Below are positions 1 through 5,160 of a stretch of 5,160 nucleotides of DNA, in pieces; position 1 is the first letter of the stretch; each line of letters opens with the position of its first letter. Under the pieces are notes generated by a model. The model had not been told where the DNA came from. It was given only the letters and a program-made list of their open reading frames with translations, and ran no database searches. The stretch covers positions 1 through 5,160 of the forward strand of contig USKH01000097.1 of NCBI GenBank assembly GCA_900555125.1, read 5' to 3'. A program made the position numbers and the translations under genes. The stretch is from an uncultured Clostridium sp. Lineage in GTDB: Bacteria > Bacillota > Clostridia > Christensenellales > Pumilibacteraceae.

Positions 1-18
1 GCCCGAAGGCATGGGCGC
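1..18 (-). terminator. Possible terminator of the esterase gene, cut by the window edge
   Basis: Read on the minus strand, the bases just after the esterase stop run GCGCCCAUGCC-UUCG-GGC and then leave the window. GCC-UUCG-GGC is a stable C(UUCG)G tetraloop hairpin. The 5' arm extends further upstream (GCGCCCAU), so a longer stem would form if the next bases outside the window are complementary. A terminator is expected here, about 12 nt past the stop. The U-tract and the rest of the 3' arm are not visible, so this is a suggestion only. Confidence 0.35.
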
Positions 19-29
19 GTATTATTAAA

Positions 30-2024
30 TTATTTGCTAAGCACGTTTGCGATAATGCTCTCGCCGACCAGTTTACCGATGGTGATAGCATCCTGCCACG
101 ACCAGTGCCAAGAATCCGAACCGACGGCATAACTCTGTCCGTTGGAGTTAAGAGCGTTGATCGGGAACTTGCCGGACTTGATGATATAGGTGTTCTCGAC
201 GTATTTAGCATTGCCGTTGGTGGTCATTTCGTTCTGCATTTTTATGAATGCCTTATTCATGGCTACCGTGCCGCTCGAAGCGTCGCCGCTGGTTTCTGCG
301 ATTTCGCCGATGAAGATGGGCATCTTGCTGCAATCCTGACCGCTGAGTTTTGTTATATCGCTGCGGAAGTCGGAAGCGAACATCTTGAATATCTTGGCAT
401 ATGTGTCCGGAGCACCCTTATCCGCTTCGCCCTGCATCCAGTACAGACCCTTAACTTCGGGTTCATAACCCATAGCTTTAAGTTCTGCCCAGCGCTGCTG
501 GAATTCCTTCATGAACTTATCGTACAGTCCGCCGGAAAGAGTTGCGCTTGCTTTGTTATGATCATTGAACCAGGACGGAGGACACCAGTTACCGTCGGAA
601 GCGTTAAGACCGCCGATTGCGTCTTGCAGGCTGGTGCCGCCGACTGCATACTTAATCATAACGGCTTTTTTGCCGCTTTCTCTGTTGTAGTATGCGGACA
701 AGCCCTTTGCCATACCGAGTTCGGGTCCCATTCTTCCGTTGTTCTCGCCAAGACCGGCACGAGCAAGACCGAAGTCTTTACGGTTATTGTAATATGCGCC
801 TGCGCTACCCATGTAGTAGATATTGTCGTAGCCCGCAAGGTAATGAGAATCTGTTTCGGCTGCGCCGTACAGATCTACGTTGGTGCAACCGGAAGCGTTG
901 GACTGACCTGCAATCAGATACACGTCAATCTTCTTGCTTTCCTGAGGAACGGTAGCTTTAAGAGCAGTGAGGAACTGTTCGTTAGTGGTGTAGTTGAAGT
1001 TGGATATAGTAAAGTCAACGTCAAGGTTTGCAACCACTCCCGCTCCGCTTTCCGCAAAGGTGATCTGGGGCAGAGTGTACGTCGAAACGTATACGTCGTT
1101 TACAAAGAAGTAGTAGTTGATTCCGTCACGCAGAACGCCGAGACGAACAGCGGTGGGATCGAAGTCGGCGCCGGCGTCTTCGTAGTTACCGATAGAGAAT
1201 ATGTTTGAGGGAGACCAATTGGACGGAACATAGGTACCGAAAATACCTCTTCCGATAACGGTTACTTCAAACTTCTGATCGCCTGCACCCGAAAGATCTT
1301 TTGCACCGTGGCTTACGAGAAGTCCCGCAAAGTTAGTTCCGATGTTAAGCTGAACGGTACTGTCAAACGTACCTTCGATGTAATATTTATTGCCTACAAG
1401 TCCGTCCTGATAAGCGTACGTATAACTTGTAAGGCGAATAGTGTCGCGTCTGCCGTCCACAAGCGCCCAGTTGGATCCTGCAGTTGCGGTTGTATTTGCT
1501 TTATCGAAAGACAAATGCTCGCCGGTGGAGTTGGTGATCTTTCCTCCGAGATATGCGTCGGAAACAAATCCCGCATAGTCGAGCGTTGCGCCTGCGTCAA
1601 TGGTCACGTATTCGGAATAAATATTGTTATTGTACGAAACGGTGATCTTGCAATAGCCGCTTGCAACGGTAAAGCTTTCGGTTGCCTGGGACATATAGAA
1701 CGTCTGTTCTCTTGCGGTGGAGAAGTTGAGTACGGAAATCTGAACCTTGCCGTAATCGATGTTCATATCGTACAGAGCATAGTACTTATCTCCCGCTTTA
1801 CGTTCTACGGGTTTAACGGTGAGGTTAAGCGTAGATTCGCCTGCGTCGGTGAATTCTGCGGTTGCGACGTATTTGCCGGAAGTTGCGGGGGTAAACACGA
1901 GCGAAGTTCCTGAAATACGCAGGTCTACCGCCTTTCCGTCACGGGTAAGCGAATAACTCTTTATTGCTTTTCCTTCGGGAGCGACAAATCCCATTGTTAC
2001 GGGCAGTCCGGGAACAAGCACGTC
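30..2024 (-). CDS. SGNH/SASA-type carbohydrate esterase, C-terminal part of a frame-broken surface lipoprotein
   Basis: Probable secreted carbohydrate O-acetylesterase of the SASA (PF03629, sialate/xylan acetylesterase-like) SGNH family. Counting from the Asp codon at 2022-2024, an Ig-like beta domain covers about residues 1-75 (ending TLNLTVKPVE). A second beta-rich stretch follows, then a probable concanavalin/LamG-like jelly roll at about 165-350 (YYIEGTF, FAGLLVSHG, LGVLRDGINYYFFVNDV). The esterase covers about 365-664: nucleophile block IAGQSNASG (Ser375, codon 900-902), RMGPELG at 431, KYAVGGTSL at 458, WMQGEAD at 529, and catalytic DSWH at 637-640 (His codon 105-107), so all catalytic blocks are intact. 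The frame stays open upstream to a TTG at 2144, but those 40 residues are basic, low-quality sequence antisense in sense to the repeat frame and look untranslated. There is no signal peptide in this frame; secretion would need the lipoprotein frame upstream. The true substrate (xylan, sialic acid or another acetylated glycan) cannot be told from sequence. Confidence 0.85.
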   Translation of the reverse strand, partial: DVLVPGLPVTMGFVAPEGKAIKSYSLTRDGKAVDLRISGTSLVFTPATSGKYVATAEFTDAGESTLNLTVKPVERKAGDKYYALYDMNIDYGKVQISVLNFSTAREQTFYMSQATESFTVASGYCKITVSYNNNIYSEYVTIDAGATLDYAGFVSDAYLGGKITNSTGEHLSFDKANTTATAGSNWALVDGRRDTIRLTSYTYAYQDGLVGNKYYIEGTFDSTVQLNIGTNFAGLLVSHGAKDLSGAGDQKFEVTVIGRGIFGTYVPSNWSPSNIFSIGNYEDAGADFDPTAVRLGVLRDGINYYFFVNDVYVSTYTLPQITFAESGAGVVANLDVDFTISNFNYTTNEQFLTALKATVPQESKKIDVYLIAGQSNASGCTNVDLYGAAETDSHYLAGYDNIYYMGSAGAYYNNRKDFGLARAGLGENNGRMGPELGMAKGLSAYYNRESGKKAVMIKYAVGGTSLQDAIGGLNASDGNWCPPSWFNDHNKASATLSGGLYDKFMKEFQQRWAELKAMGYEPEVKGLYWMQGEADKGAPDTYAKIFKMFASDFRSDITKLSGQDCSKMPIFIGEIAETSGDASSGTVAMNKAFIKMQNEMTTNGNAKYVENTYIIKSGKFPINALNSNGQSYAVGSDSWHWSWQDAITIGKLVGESIIANVLSK

Positions 2025-2050
2025 GCTGCGGTGATCGTGGTCCATTCGCC
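1992..2050 (-). other. Frame break joining the lipoprotein repeats to the esterase frame
   Basis: The upstream frame reads GEWTTITAATC, which matches the opening of repeats 1 and 2, then degenerates to LFPDCP and stops at TAA 1997-1999. The other frame turns into convincing protein at DVLVPGLPVTMGF from 2024. Moving between them needs a -1 step, equivalent to one missing base, somewhere about 2005-2035. No X-XXY-YYZ slippery heptamer and no long homopolymer is present, so programmed slippage or slipped-strand phase variation is not supported. The stop is followed by CA and then ATG (1992-1994), in the esterase frame, so stop/restart is possible. An indel, natural or from assembly, is the simplest reading. 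Confidence 0.75.
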
Positions 2051-2752
2051 GTAAACATGTCCTTTTGCGGTGTTTTCTGCCTTTACGGTATCGGTTGCGT
2101 TGCAACGACTGCACTTTGCGGTTTTCGTTCCGTCGGTCAGGCAAGTTGCGTCATTATTATATATGTAGTTCGCAAAATCATGTCCGAGTGCTTTTATTTC
2201 TTCTTGTTTTACGAGTACTTCATTGCAACGAGAACAATGCTTGCCTTCGGTCAAACCCGTTGCCGTGCATGTTGCTTCTACTGGTTCATCGGCTACCTCA
2301 ACGTGACCGAGTGCTTTTACTTCTTCTTGTTTTACGAGAATTTTTTCGCAACGACTGCAGTGCTTCCCCTCGGTTTTTCCCGTTTTTGTGCATGTTGCTT
2401 CTACTGCTTCGTCGGTTACTTCTGCGTGACCGAGCGCATCGGTTTTCTTGATTTCCGTGTTTCCGCACGTAGCACAACGGCGAGTTAATACTCCATCGGT
2501 TTCACAAGTCGCGGCGGTGAGCGCAGTCCATTCGCCGTAATCGTGACCGAGTGCATCGACTTTCTTGTTCTCTATGTTTCCGCACTTACTACACGAGCGA
2601 GTCATAACTCCTTCAGTCTCGCACGTAGCGGCTGTGAGCGTAGTCCAGTCGCTCCACTCGTGCTTACACGTACATGCCGAGAGCGCGAGTGCCGAAACAA
2701 GCATCAGCGTGCTTACAACAGACACTATCAAGATTTTTACAGATTTCTTCAT
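1997..2752 (-). CDS. Surface lipoprotein with Cys/His repeats, N-terminal part of the broken esterase gene
   Basis: A 251-residue frame. The start at 2750-2752 (MKKSVKILIV) is chosen because AAAAGGAG lies 10 nt upstream at 2763-2770. The in-frame ATG at 2791 would place that site inside the gene and falls within the predicted leader. Residues 1-26 form a lipoprotein signal with lipobox LSA-Cys27, so the mature protein should be lipid-anchored on the outer membrane face. Five repeats of 39-41 residues follow, each with ATC...G.....C..C......GH spacing, then a partial sixth. Each full repeat keeps three Cys and a terminal His, which could bind metal, but no function is demonstrable. The frame stops at TAA 1997 shortly after GEWTTITAATC, where a repeat would normally continue. 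I infer that this is the N-terminus of one protein of about 907 residues continuing into the esterase frame. Confidence 0.85.
   Translation of the reverse strand: MKKSVKILIVSVVSTLMLVSALALSACTCKHEWSDWTTLTAATCETEGVMTRSCSKCGNIENKKVDALGHDYGEWTALTAATCETDGVLTRRCATCGNTEIKKTDALGHAEVTDEAVEATCTKTGKTEGKHCSRCEKILVKQEEVKALGHVEVADEPVEATCTATGLTEGKHCSRCNEVLVKQEEIKALGHDFANYIYNNDATCLTDGTKTAKCSRCNATDTVKAENTAKGHVYGEWTTITAATCLFPDCP
2021..2662 (-). repeat. Tandem Cys/His protein repeats, five full copies and one partial
   Basis: Copies lie at 2543-2662, 2426-2542, 2303-2425, 2180-2302 and 2057-2179, with a truncated sixth at 2021-2056. Copies 1 and 2 share an EWT.LTAATCET.GV.TR.C..CGN opening, and the sixth has the same opening. 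Copies 3 and 4 form a second type (VEATCT.TG.TEGKHCSRC, ending LVKQEE.KALGH) and are also very similar in DNA, pointing to recent duplication. Copy 5 is divergent (NNDATCLTDGTKTAKCSRC) and ends AKGH. Each unit is 39-41 residues. Similar GH/ATC/CxxC repeats occur in large surface proteins of Clostridia (from memory). Confidence 0.9.
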
Positions 2753-2762
2753 TTTTGCTCTA

Positions 2763-2770
2763 CTCCTTTT
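2763..2770 (-). promoter_or_regulatory. Ribosome binding site deciding the lipoprotein start
   Basis: AAAAGGAG on the minus strand, 10 nt before the ATG at 2752. It fixes the start at the MKK methionine rather than the in-frame ATG 39 nt upstream, which has no such site. Confidence 0.85.
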
Positions 2771-2803
2771 GTATTTATAGAATTTTAGCATAAGTCAATT
2801 ATT

Positions 2804-2832
2804 AGTATACCAAAGTGTTTTTAATATGTCAA
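2804..2832 (-). promoter_or_regulatory. Sigma-A type promoter of the lipoprotein-esterase gene
   Basis: On the minus strand, TTGACA (2827-2832, perfect -35) and TATACT (2804-2809, five of six matches to the -10) are separated by exactly 17 nt. Transcription would begin near 2797 and give a leader of about 45 nt before the ATG at 2752. It lies between the transporter terminator and the gene, so the lipoprotein-esterase is its own transcription unit. No operator palindrome is evident. Confidence 0.85.
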
Positions 2833-2841
2833 GTATATAAT

Positions 2842-2877
2842 AAAAAAGACCTCGGCGTAATACCAAAGTCTTTTTTT
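2842..2877 (-). terminator. Rho-independent terminator of the amino-acid transporter operon
   Basis: A hairpin whose outer arms are A6-GAC and GUC-U6. On the minus strand the stem continues through U-G, U-A, U-G, G-C and G-C pairs to a 7-nt loop (UAUUACG). On the plus strand the two wobble positions become C-A mismatches, so the structure fits minus-strand transcripts best. A run of U follows. It sits about 30 nt after the ATPase stop and just before the next promoter. Confidence 0.85.
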
Positions 2878-2907
2878 AAGCATTAAAAGGTCAATCAGAC
2901 AAAGAAT

Positions 2908-3699
2908 TTAGTTTGTGTCATCCCGACGGGTACCGGCAATGAAAGACTTTACGTTGTCGGGCGCGTCTTCGCCGAAAACATAGTCGGGCGTGCCTATACA
3001 CGAGATAATTCCATCCGACATAAATGCGACTTTATCGCTTACCGAACGGGCAAAATTCATTTCGTGCGTGACGATAAGCATGGTCATATCCTTGCTTTTA
3101 AGCGAGCGGATGACTTCCAGCACTTCCCTCGTCAGAAGAGGATCGAGCGCGCTGGTCGGTTCGTCGAAGCACAGAATGGACGGTTGAAGCGCAAGGGCTC
3201 GGGCTATGGCGACGCGCTGGCTTTGTCCGCCGGACAGCTGCCAGGGGTACGAGGCTGCTTTGTCGCTAAGTCCCACCCTTTCGAGCAATATAAGAGCCTG
3301 TTTTAAGTTGGCGGCTTTGGCTTCTTTTAGCAAGCGGCTACGTTCGGAAAAGCCGGGTTTTTGTTTTTTCAGCAATTTTTCGGAGCGAACGTCCATTGCA
3401 AGCGTGATGTTTTTCAGCACGGTGTACTGCGGAAAGAGATTAAAGCTTTGAAAAACCATTCCTATTTCGTCGCCGACGGTGTTTTTATCTCGCGGAATAA
3501 TGCGCTTGCCGTCTACAAACGCTTCGCCGGAGTCGGGCGTTTCCAAACCCACTAAGCACCGAAGCGCCGTGGTTTTGCCGCTTCCCGACGAGCCGATTAC
3601 CGACAGAACTTCGCCTTTTTCCATTGAAAAGCACACGTCTTTGAGTACTTTTGTGCCGTCGAACGATTTATTGAAATTTTTAACTTCGAGATACGCCAT
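2908..3699 (-). CDS. Polar amino-acid ABC transporter ATPase (GlnQ/HisP type)
   Basis: ATP-hydrolysing subunit of an amino-acid importer, 263 residues with the start at ATG 3697-3699 (MAYLEVKNFNKSF). That start has AAGGTG just upstream and lies one base after the permease stop. An upstream in-frame start at 3735 would overlap the permease by about 35 nt and lacks the family N-terminus. All nucleotide-binding motifs are present: Walker A GSSGSGKTT (36-44), Q-loop VFQSFNLFPQ (82-91), signature LSGGQ (155-159), Walker B ILCFDE (175-180), D-loop SALD (183-186) and switch His212. Between the Q-loop and the signature, at about 102-137, it has a basic stretch (SEKLLKKQKPGFSERSR) some 18 residues longer than in usual GlnQ-like proteins, which explains its length over the common 240 or so. 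It acts on the cytoplasmic face with the adjacent permease. The family assignment is secure; the exact amino acid is not. Confidence 0.95.
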   Translation of the reverse strand: MAYLEVKNFNKSFDGTKVLKDVCFSMEKGEVLSVIGSSGSGKTTALRCLVGLETPDSGEAFVDGKRIIPRDKNTVGDEIGMVFQSFNLFPQYTVLKNITLAMDVRSEKLLKKQKPGFSERSRLLKEAKAANLKQALILLERVGLSDKAASYPWQLSGGQSQRVAIARALALQPSILCFDEPTSALDPLLTREVLEVIRSLKSKDMTMLIVTHEMNFARSVSDKVAFMSDGIISCIGTPDYVFGEDAPDNVKSFIAGTRRDDTN

Positions 3700-3700
3700 A

Positions 3701-4345
3701 TCACACCTTGAAATAGTTGAGTTTTTTCTCGACAAAGCCGATAATCAATGTCAGCGCGCCCACGAAAATCAGGTAAAACACGCCGGTATAAAACAGCGGC
3801 CAGATTAAGCCTTTTGCCGAATAGTCCTGCGCCACCTTTAATATTTCGGCAACCATAACTACCCGGGCAAGCGAGGTGTCCTTTACGAGAGTTATTATTT
3901 CGTTACCCATTGGCGGCACTATGCGCTTGATTACCTGCAACAAGATTACCTTGAAAAATGTCTGGCAGCGCGTAAGCCCCAAAACTTTACCCGCTTCGTA
4001 CTGACCTGCGGAAACCGACTCTATTCCGGCGCGGAATATTTCGGCAAAATAGCACGCGTAGTTTATTACGAATGCAACCAAAACCGCCACGAAACGCGGC
4101 AAAAGCCCCCAGCCGAACAACAGCGCTGGTCCGTAATATATGGCAATTACCTGCAACATGAGCGGCGTTCCGCGAATTATCCATATAATCGTGCGGACTA
4201 CGGCGCAAAGCGGCTTAAAACGACTGCGCGCCCCAAAAGCGACTACAAGTCCCAGCGGAAGCGCCAGGACCAGAGTGAATGCGAACAGCTCGCACGTTAT
4301 CGAAAAACCTTGTAATAAATTTTTTGTTACCGTCCAGAAATTCAT
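3701..4345 (-). CDS. Polar amino-acid ABC transporter permease (HisM/GlnP family)
   Basis: Integral membrane channel subunit of 214 residues, a normal length for the family. Hydrophobic segments lie at about 12-38, 48-78, 84-104, 135-170 (less clearly hydrophobic) and 181-206, fitting about five transmembrane helices. The family hallmarks are RGTPLMLQ (58-65) and the EAA loop, from EAGKVLGLTRCQ (117) to IVPP (142-145), which couples to the ATPase, followed by KDTSL (155-159). Only one permease gene is present, so the channel is probably a homodimer. The ATG at 4343-4345 lies 5 nt after the binding-protein stop and has no good ribosome binding site (UUUCGGUUAAUUUAU precedes it), so translation is probably coupled to the upstream gene. 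Its own stop lies one base before the ATPase start, again suggesting coupling and equal output. Confidence 0.95.
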   Translation of the reverse strand: MNFWTVTKNLLQGFSITCELFAFTLVLALPLGLVVAFGARSRFKPLCAVVRTIIWIIRGTPLMLQVIAIYYGPALLFGWGLLPRFVAVLVAFVINYACYFAEIFRAGIESVSAGQYEAGKVLGLTRCQTFFKVILLQVIKRIVPPMGNEIITLVKDTSLARVVMVAEILKVAQDYSAKGLIWPLFYTGVFYLIFVGALTLIIGFVEKKLNYFKV

Positions 4346-4350
4346 ATAAA

Positions 4351-5118
4351 TTAACCGAAATATTTGCTCTGCAAACGCGCATACGTTCCGTTTTCTTTAA
4401 GCTGCGCGATTGCGTTTTCTACCTTTTCCATAAGCGCGGAGTCGTTCTTTCTGAAGCCGATACCGAACTGTTCGTTCTCGAAGCCGACGTCCACCATCGT
4501 AAGGTCGGAAAATGAAGTGCCTTCGCCCACGGCTACCTGCGCAAGAAGCTTATCTATGACGGCTATTTTGGAAGCGGAAGTTTTTACTTCCAGCAGAGTA
4601 TCCTTTTGTGCGCTTGCGCCCAGCATTTTCGCTTCGGCACCCGCAATTGCTTTAACGGTGTTTTCGCCCGCAGAACCGGCTTCTACGAGAATGGTGCCGG
4701 CTTTAAGCAAATCTTCTTTCGCCAAGTATTTTTCGGCTTCGCCCTTCTGACAAACGATGACCTGTTTGTTTTCGAGGTAGGGCTGAGAAATGAGCAGCGA
4801 CTCTTTAAGCTCGTCGGTAATGGTCATGCCGTTCCATATCACATCAATCTCCTTGGAGTTGATTGCCATAACTTTGCTGTTCCAGTCGATTTCCACAAAT
4901 TCGGCTTTATAACCGAGTATTTTACATACTTCTTTGGCAAGATCGGCGTCAAAGCCTATCCATTCGTCCGAACCTTCCTCTTTGTAGTCCATGGGCTTAT
5001 AATCGGTTATTCCGATCTTAAGCGTATTTTCGTCGTTGTTACCTGCACATGCGGCAAAAGAAAAACAAGACATTACAGCCAACATAAGCGCAACCGCTAC
5101 CGAAATCAATTTTTTCAT
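4351..5118 (-). CDS. Amino-acid ABC transporter substrate-binding lipoprotein (SBP family 3)
   Basis: Solute-capturing subunit of the importer, 255 residues. A signal peptide ends in the lipobox FAA-Cys24, so the mature protein is tethered to the outer membrane face, as expected in a Gram-positive cell. The bilobed family-3 fold is recognised from LKIGITDYKPMDY (33-45), WIGFDADLAKEVCKILG (53-69), IDVIWNGMTITDE (91-103), SQPYLENKQVIV (111-122) and the C-terminal block from FGIGFRKND (218) to TYARLQSKYFG. Asp189 in AVIDKL occupies the usual amino-group-binding position. The alpha-carboxylate Arg of GlnH/HisJ-type proteins (TITDER) is Leu104 here (TITDEL, codon 4807-4809). The ligand may therefore be bound differently from a standard amino acid. 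The gene leads the operon. The start is fixed by AAGGAG 10 nt upstream. Confidence 0.93.
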   Translation of the reverse strand: MKKLISVAVALMLAVMSCFSFAACAGNNDENTLKIGITDYKPMDYKEEGSDEWIGFDADLAKEVCKILGYKAEFVEIDWNSKVMAINSKEIDVIWNGMTITDELKESLLISQPYLENKQVIVCQKGEAEKYLAKEDLLKAGTILVEAGSAGENTVKAIAGAEAKMLGASAQKDTLLEVKTSASKIAVIDKLLAQVAVGEGTSFSDLTMVDVGFENEQFGIGFRKNDSALMEKVENAIAQLKENGTYARLQSKYFG

Positions 5119-5128
5119 AAATTTTCTT

Positions 5129-5134
5129 CTCCTT
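5129..5134 (-). promoter_or_regulatory. Ribosome binding site of the substrate-binding protein
   Basis: AAGGAG on the minus strand, 10 nt before the ATG at 5116-5118. It is the strongest site in the transporter operon, consistent with the binding protein being made in excess. The operon promoter lies beyond the right edge; only a possible GATAAT -10-like hexamer at 5155-5160 is visible and no -35 can be checked. Confidence 0.8.
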
Positions 5135-5160
5135 GATTTTTGTTTTTTATTACGATTATC

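Noticed and set aside
105..1208. Long open frame (367 codons) on the plus strand
   Set aside because: It lies wholly antisense to the esterase, whose SGNH motifs are clear. It has no recognisable domain and is a by-product of codon bias.
1308..1913. 201-codon plus-strand open frame rich in Cys and Val
   Set aside because: Antisense to the Ig-like and jelly-roll region, with no ribosome binding site or family resemblance seen.
2025..2144. N-terminal 40 residues of the esterase frame starting at TTG 2144
   Set aside because: The sequence is an out-of-frame reading of repeats 5 and 6, highly basic, with no signal peptide or good ribosome binding site.
1964..2488. Plus-strand open frames with hydrophobic, Cys-rich sequence and apparent internal repeats
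   Set aside because: The repeat pattern is the mirror of the minus-strand Cys/His repeats. The hydrophobicity comes from reverse-complemented Lys/Glu codons.
2021..2662. CRISPR-like array
   Set aside because: The periodicity is about 120 bp, in frame with protein repeats, with no short identical repeats or unique spacers.
2753..2791. Upstream ATG start at 2791 for the lipoprotein
   Set aside because: It adds 13 residues ahead of a normal lipoprotein signal and overlaps the AGGAG site that serves the start at 2752.
4606..5136. 176-codon plus-strand open frame opposite the binding protein
   Set aside because: Antisense to a clearly recognised substrate-binding lipoprotein, with no supporting signals.

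Overview
The window (5160 bp, moderate GC) looks like a chromosomal piece of a low-to-mid-GC Bacillota, probably a gut-type Clostridia. This rests on the MKK-type lipoprotein signals, strong AGGAG ribosome binding sites, a textbook sigma-A promoter, and an amino-acid ABC transporter whose binding protein is a lipoprotein. All supported genes lie on the minus strand, so transcription runs from high to low coordinates.

Right half (5118 to 2900): a compact three-gene polar amino-acid uptake operon in the order substrate-binding lipoprotein (4351-5118), permease (3701-4345), ATPase (2908-3699). Only 5 nt and 1 nt separate the genes, and a rho-independent terminator (2842-2877) closes the operon. 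The lipoprotein would capture the solute at the outer face of the membrane, a permease homodimer would form the channel, and the ATPase dimer would drive import. The binding protein has Leu in place of the Arg that normally pairs with the ligand alpha-carboxylate.

Left half (2832 to 30): a separate unit with its own near-consensus promoter (2804-2832). It encodes a large cell-surface lipoprotein of about 900 residues: lipoprotein signal, five and a third Cys/His repeats of about 40 residues, an Ig-like domain, a probable jelly-roll domain, and a C-terminal SGNH carbohydrate esterase of the SASA type. The coding sequence is broken by a -1-type frame change near 2005-2035, exactly where the repeats give way to the Ig-like domain. 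As given, it reads as a 251-residue lipoprotein (1997-2752) and an esterase frame with no secretion signal (30-2024). This could be a true mutation, an assembly error, or stop/restart translation through a TAACAATG junction; I favour an indel in one original gene.

A C(UUCG)G hairpin begins at the left edge, just after the esterase stop, and is probably the first part of its terminator. The esterase and the transporter share orientation but are separated by a terminator and a promoter, so nothing in the sequence ties them to one pathway. No RNA genes, mobile elements or CRISPR arrays are visible, and I found no clear evidence of a wholly new system. The frame break and the repeat-esterase architecture are the points most worth a second look.
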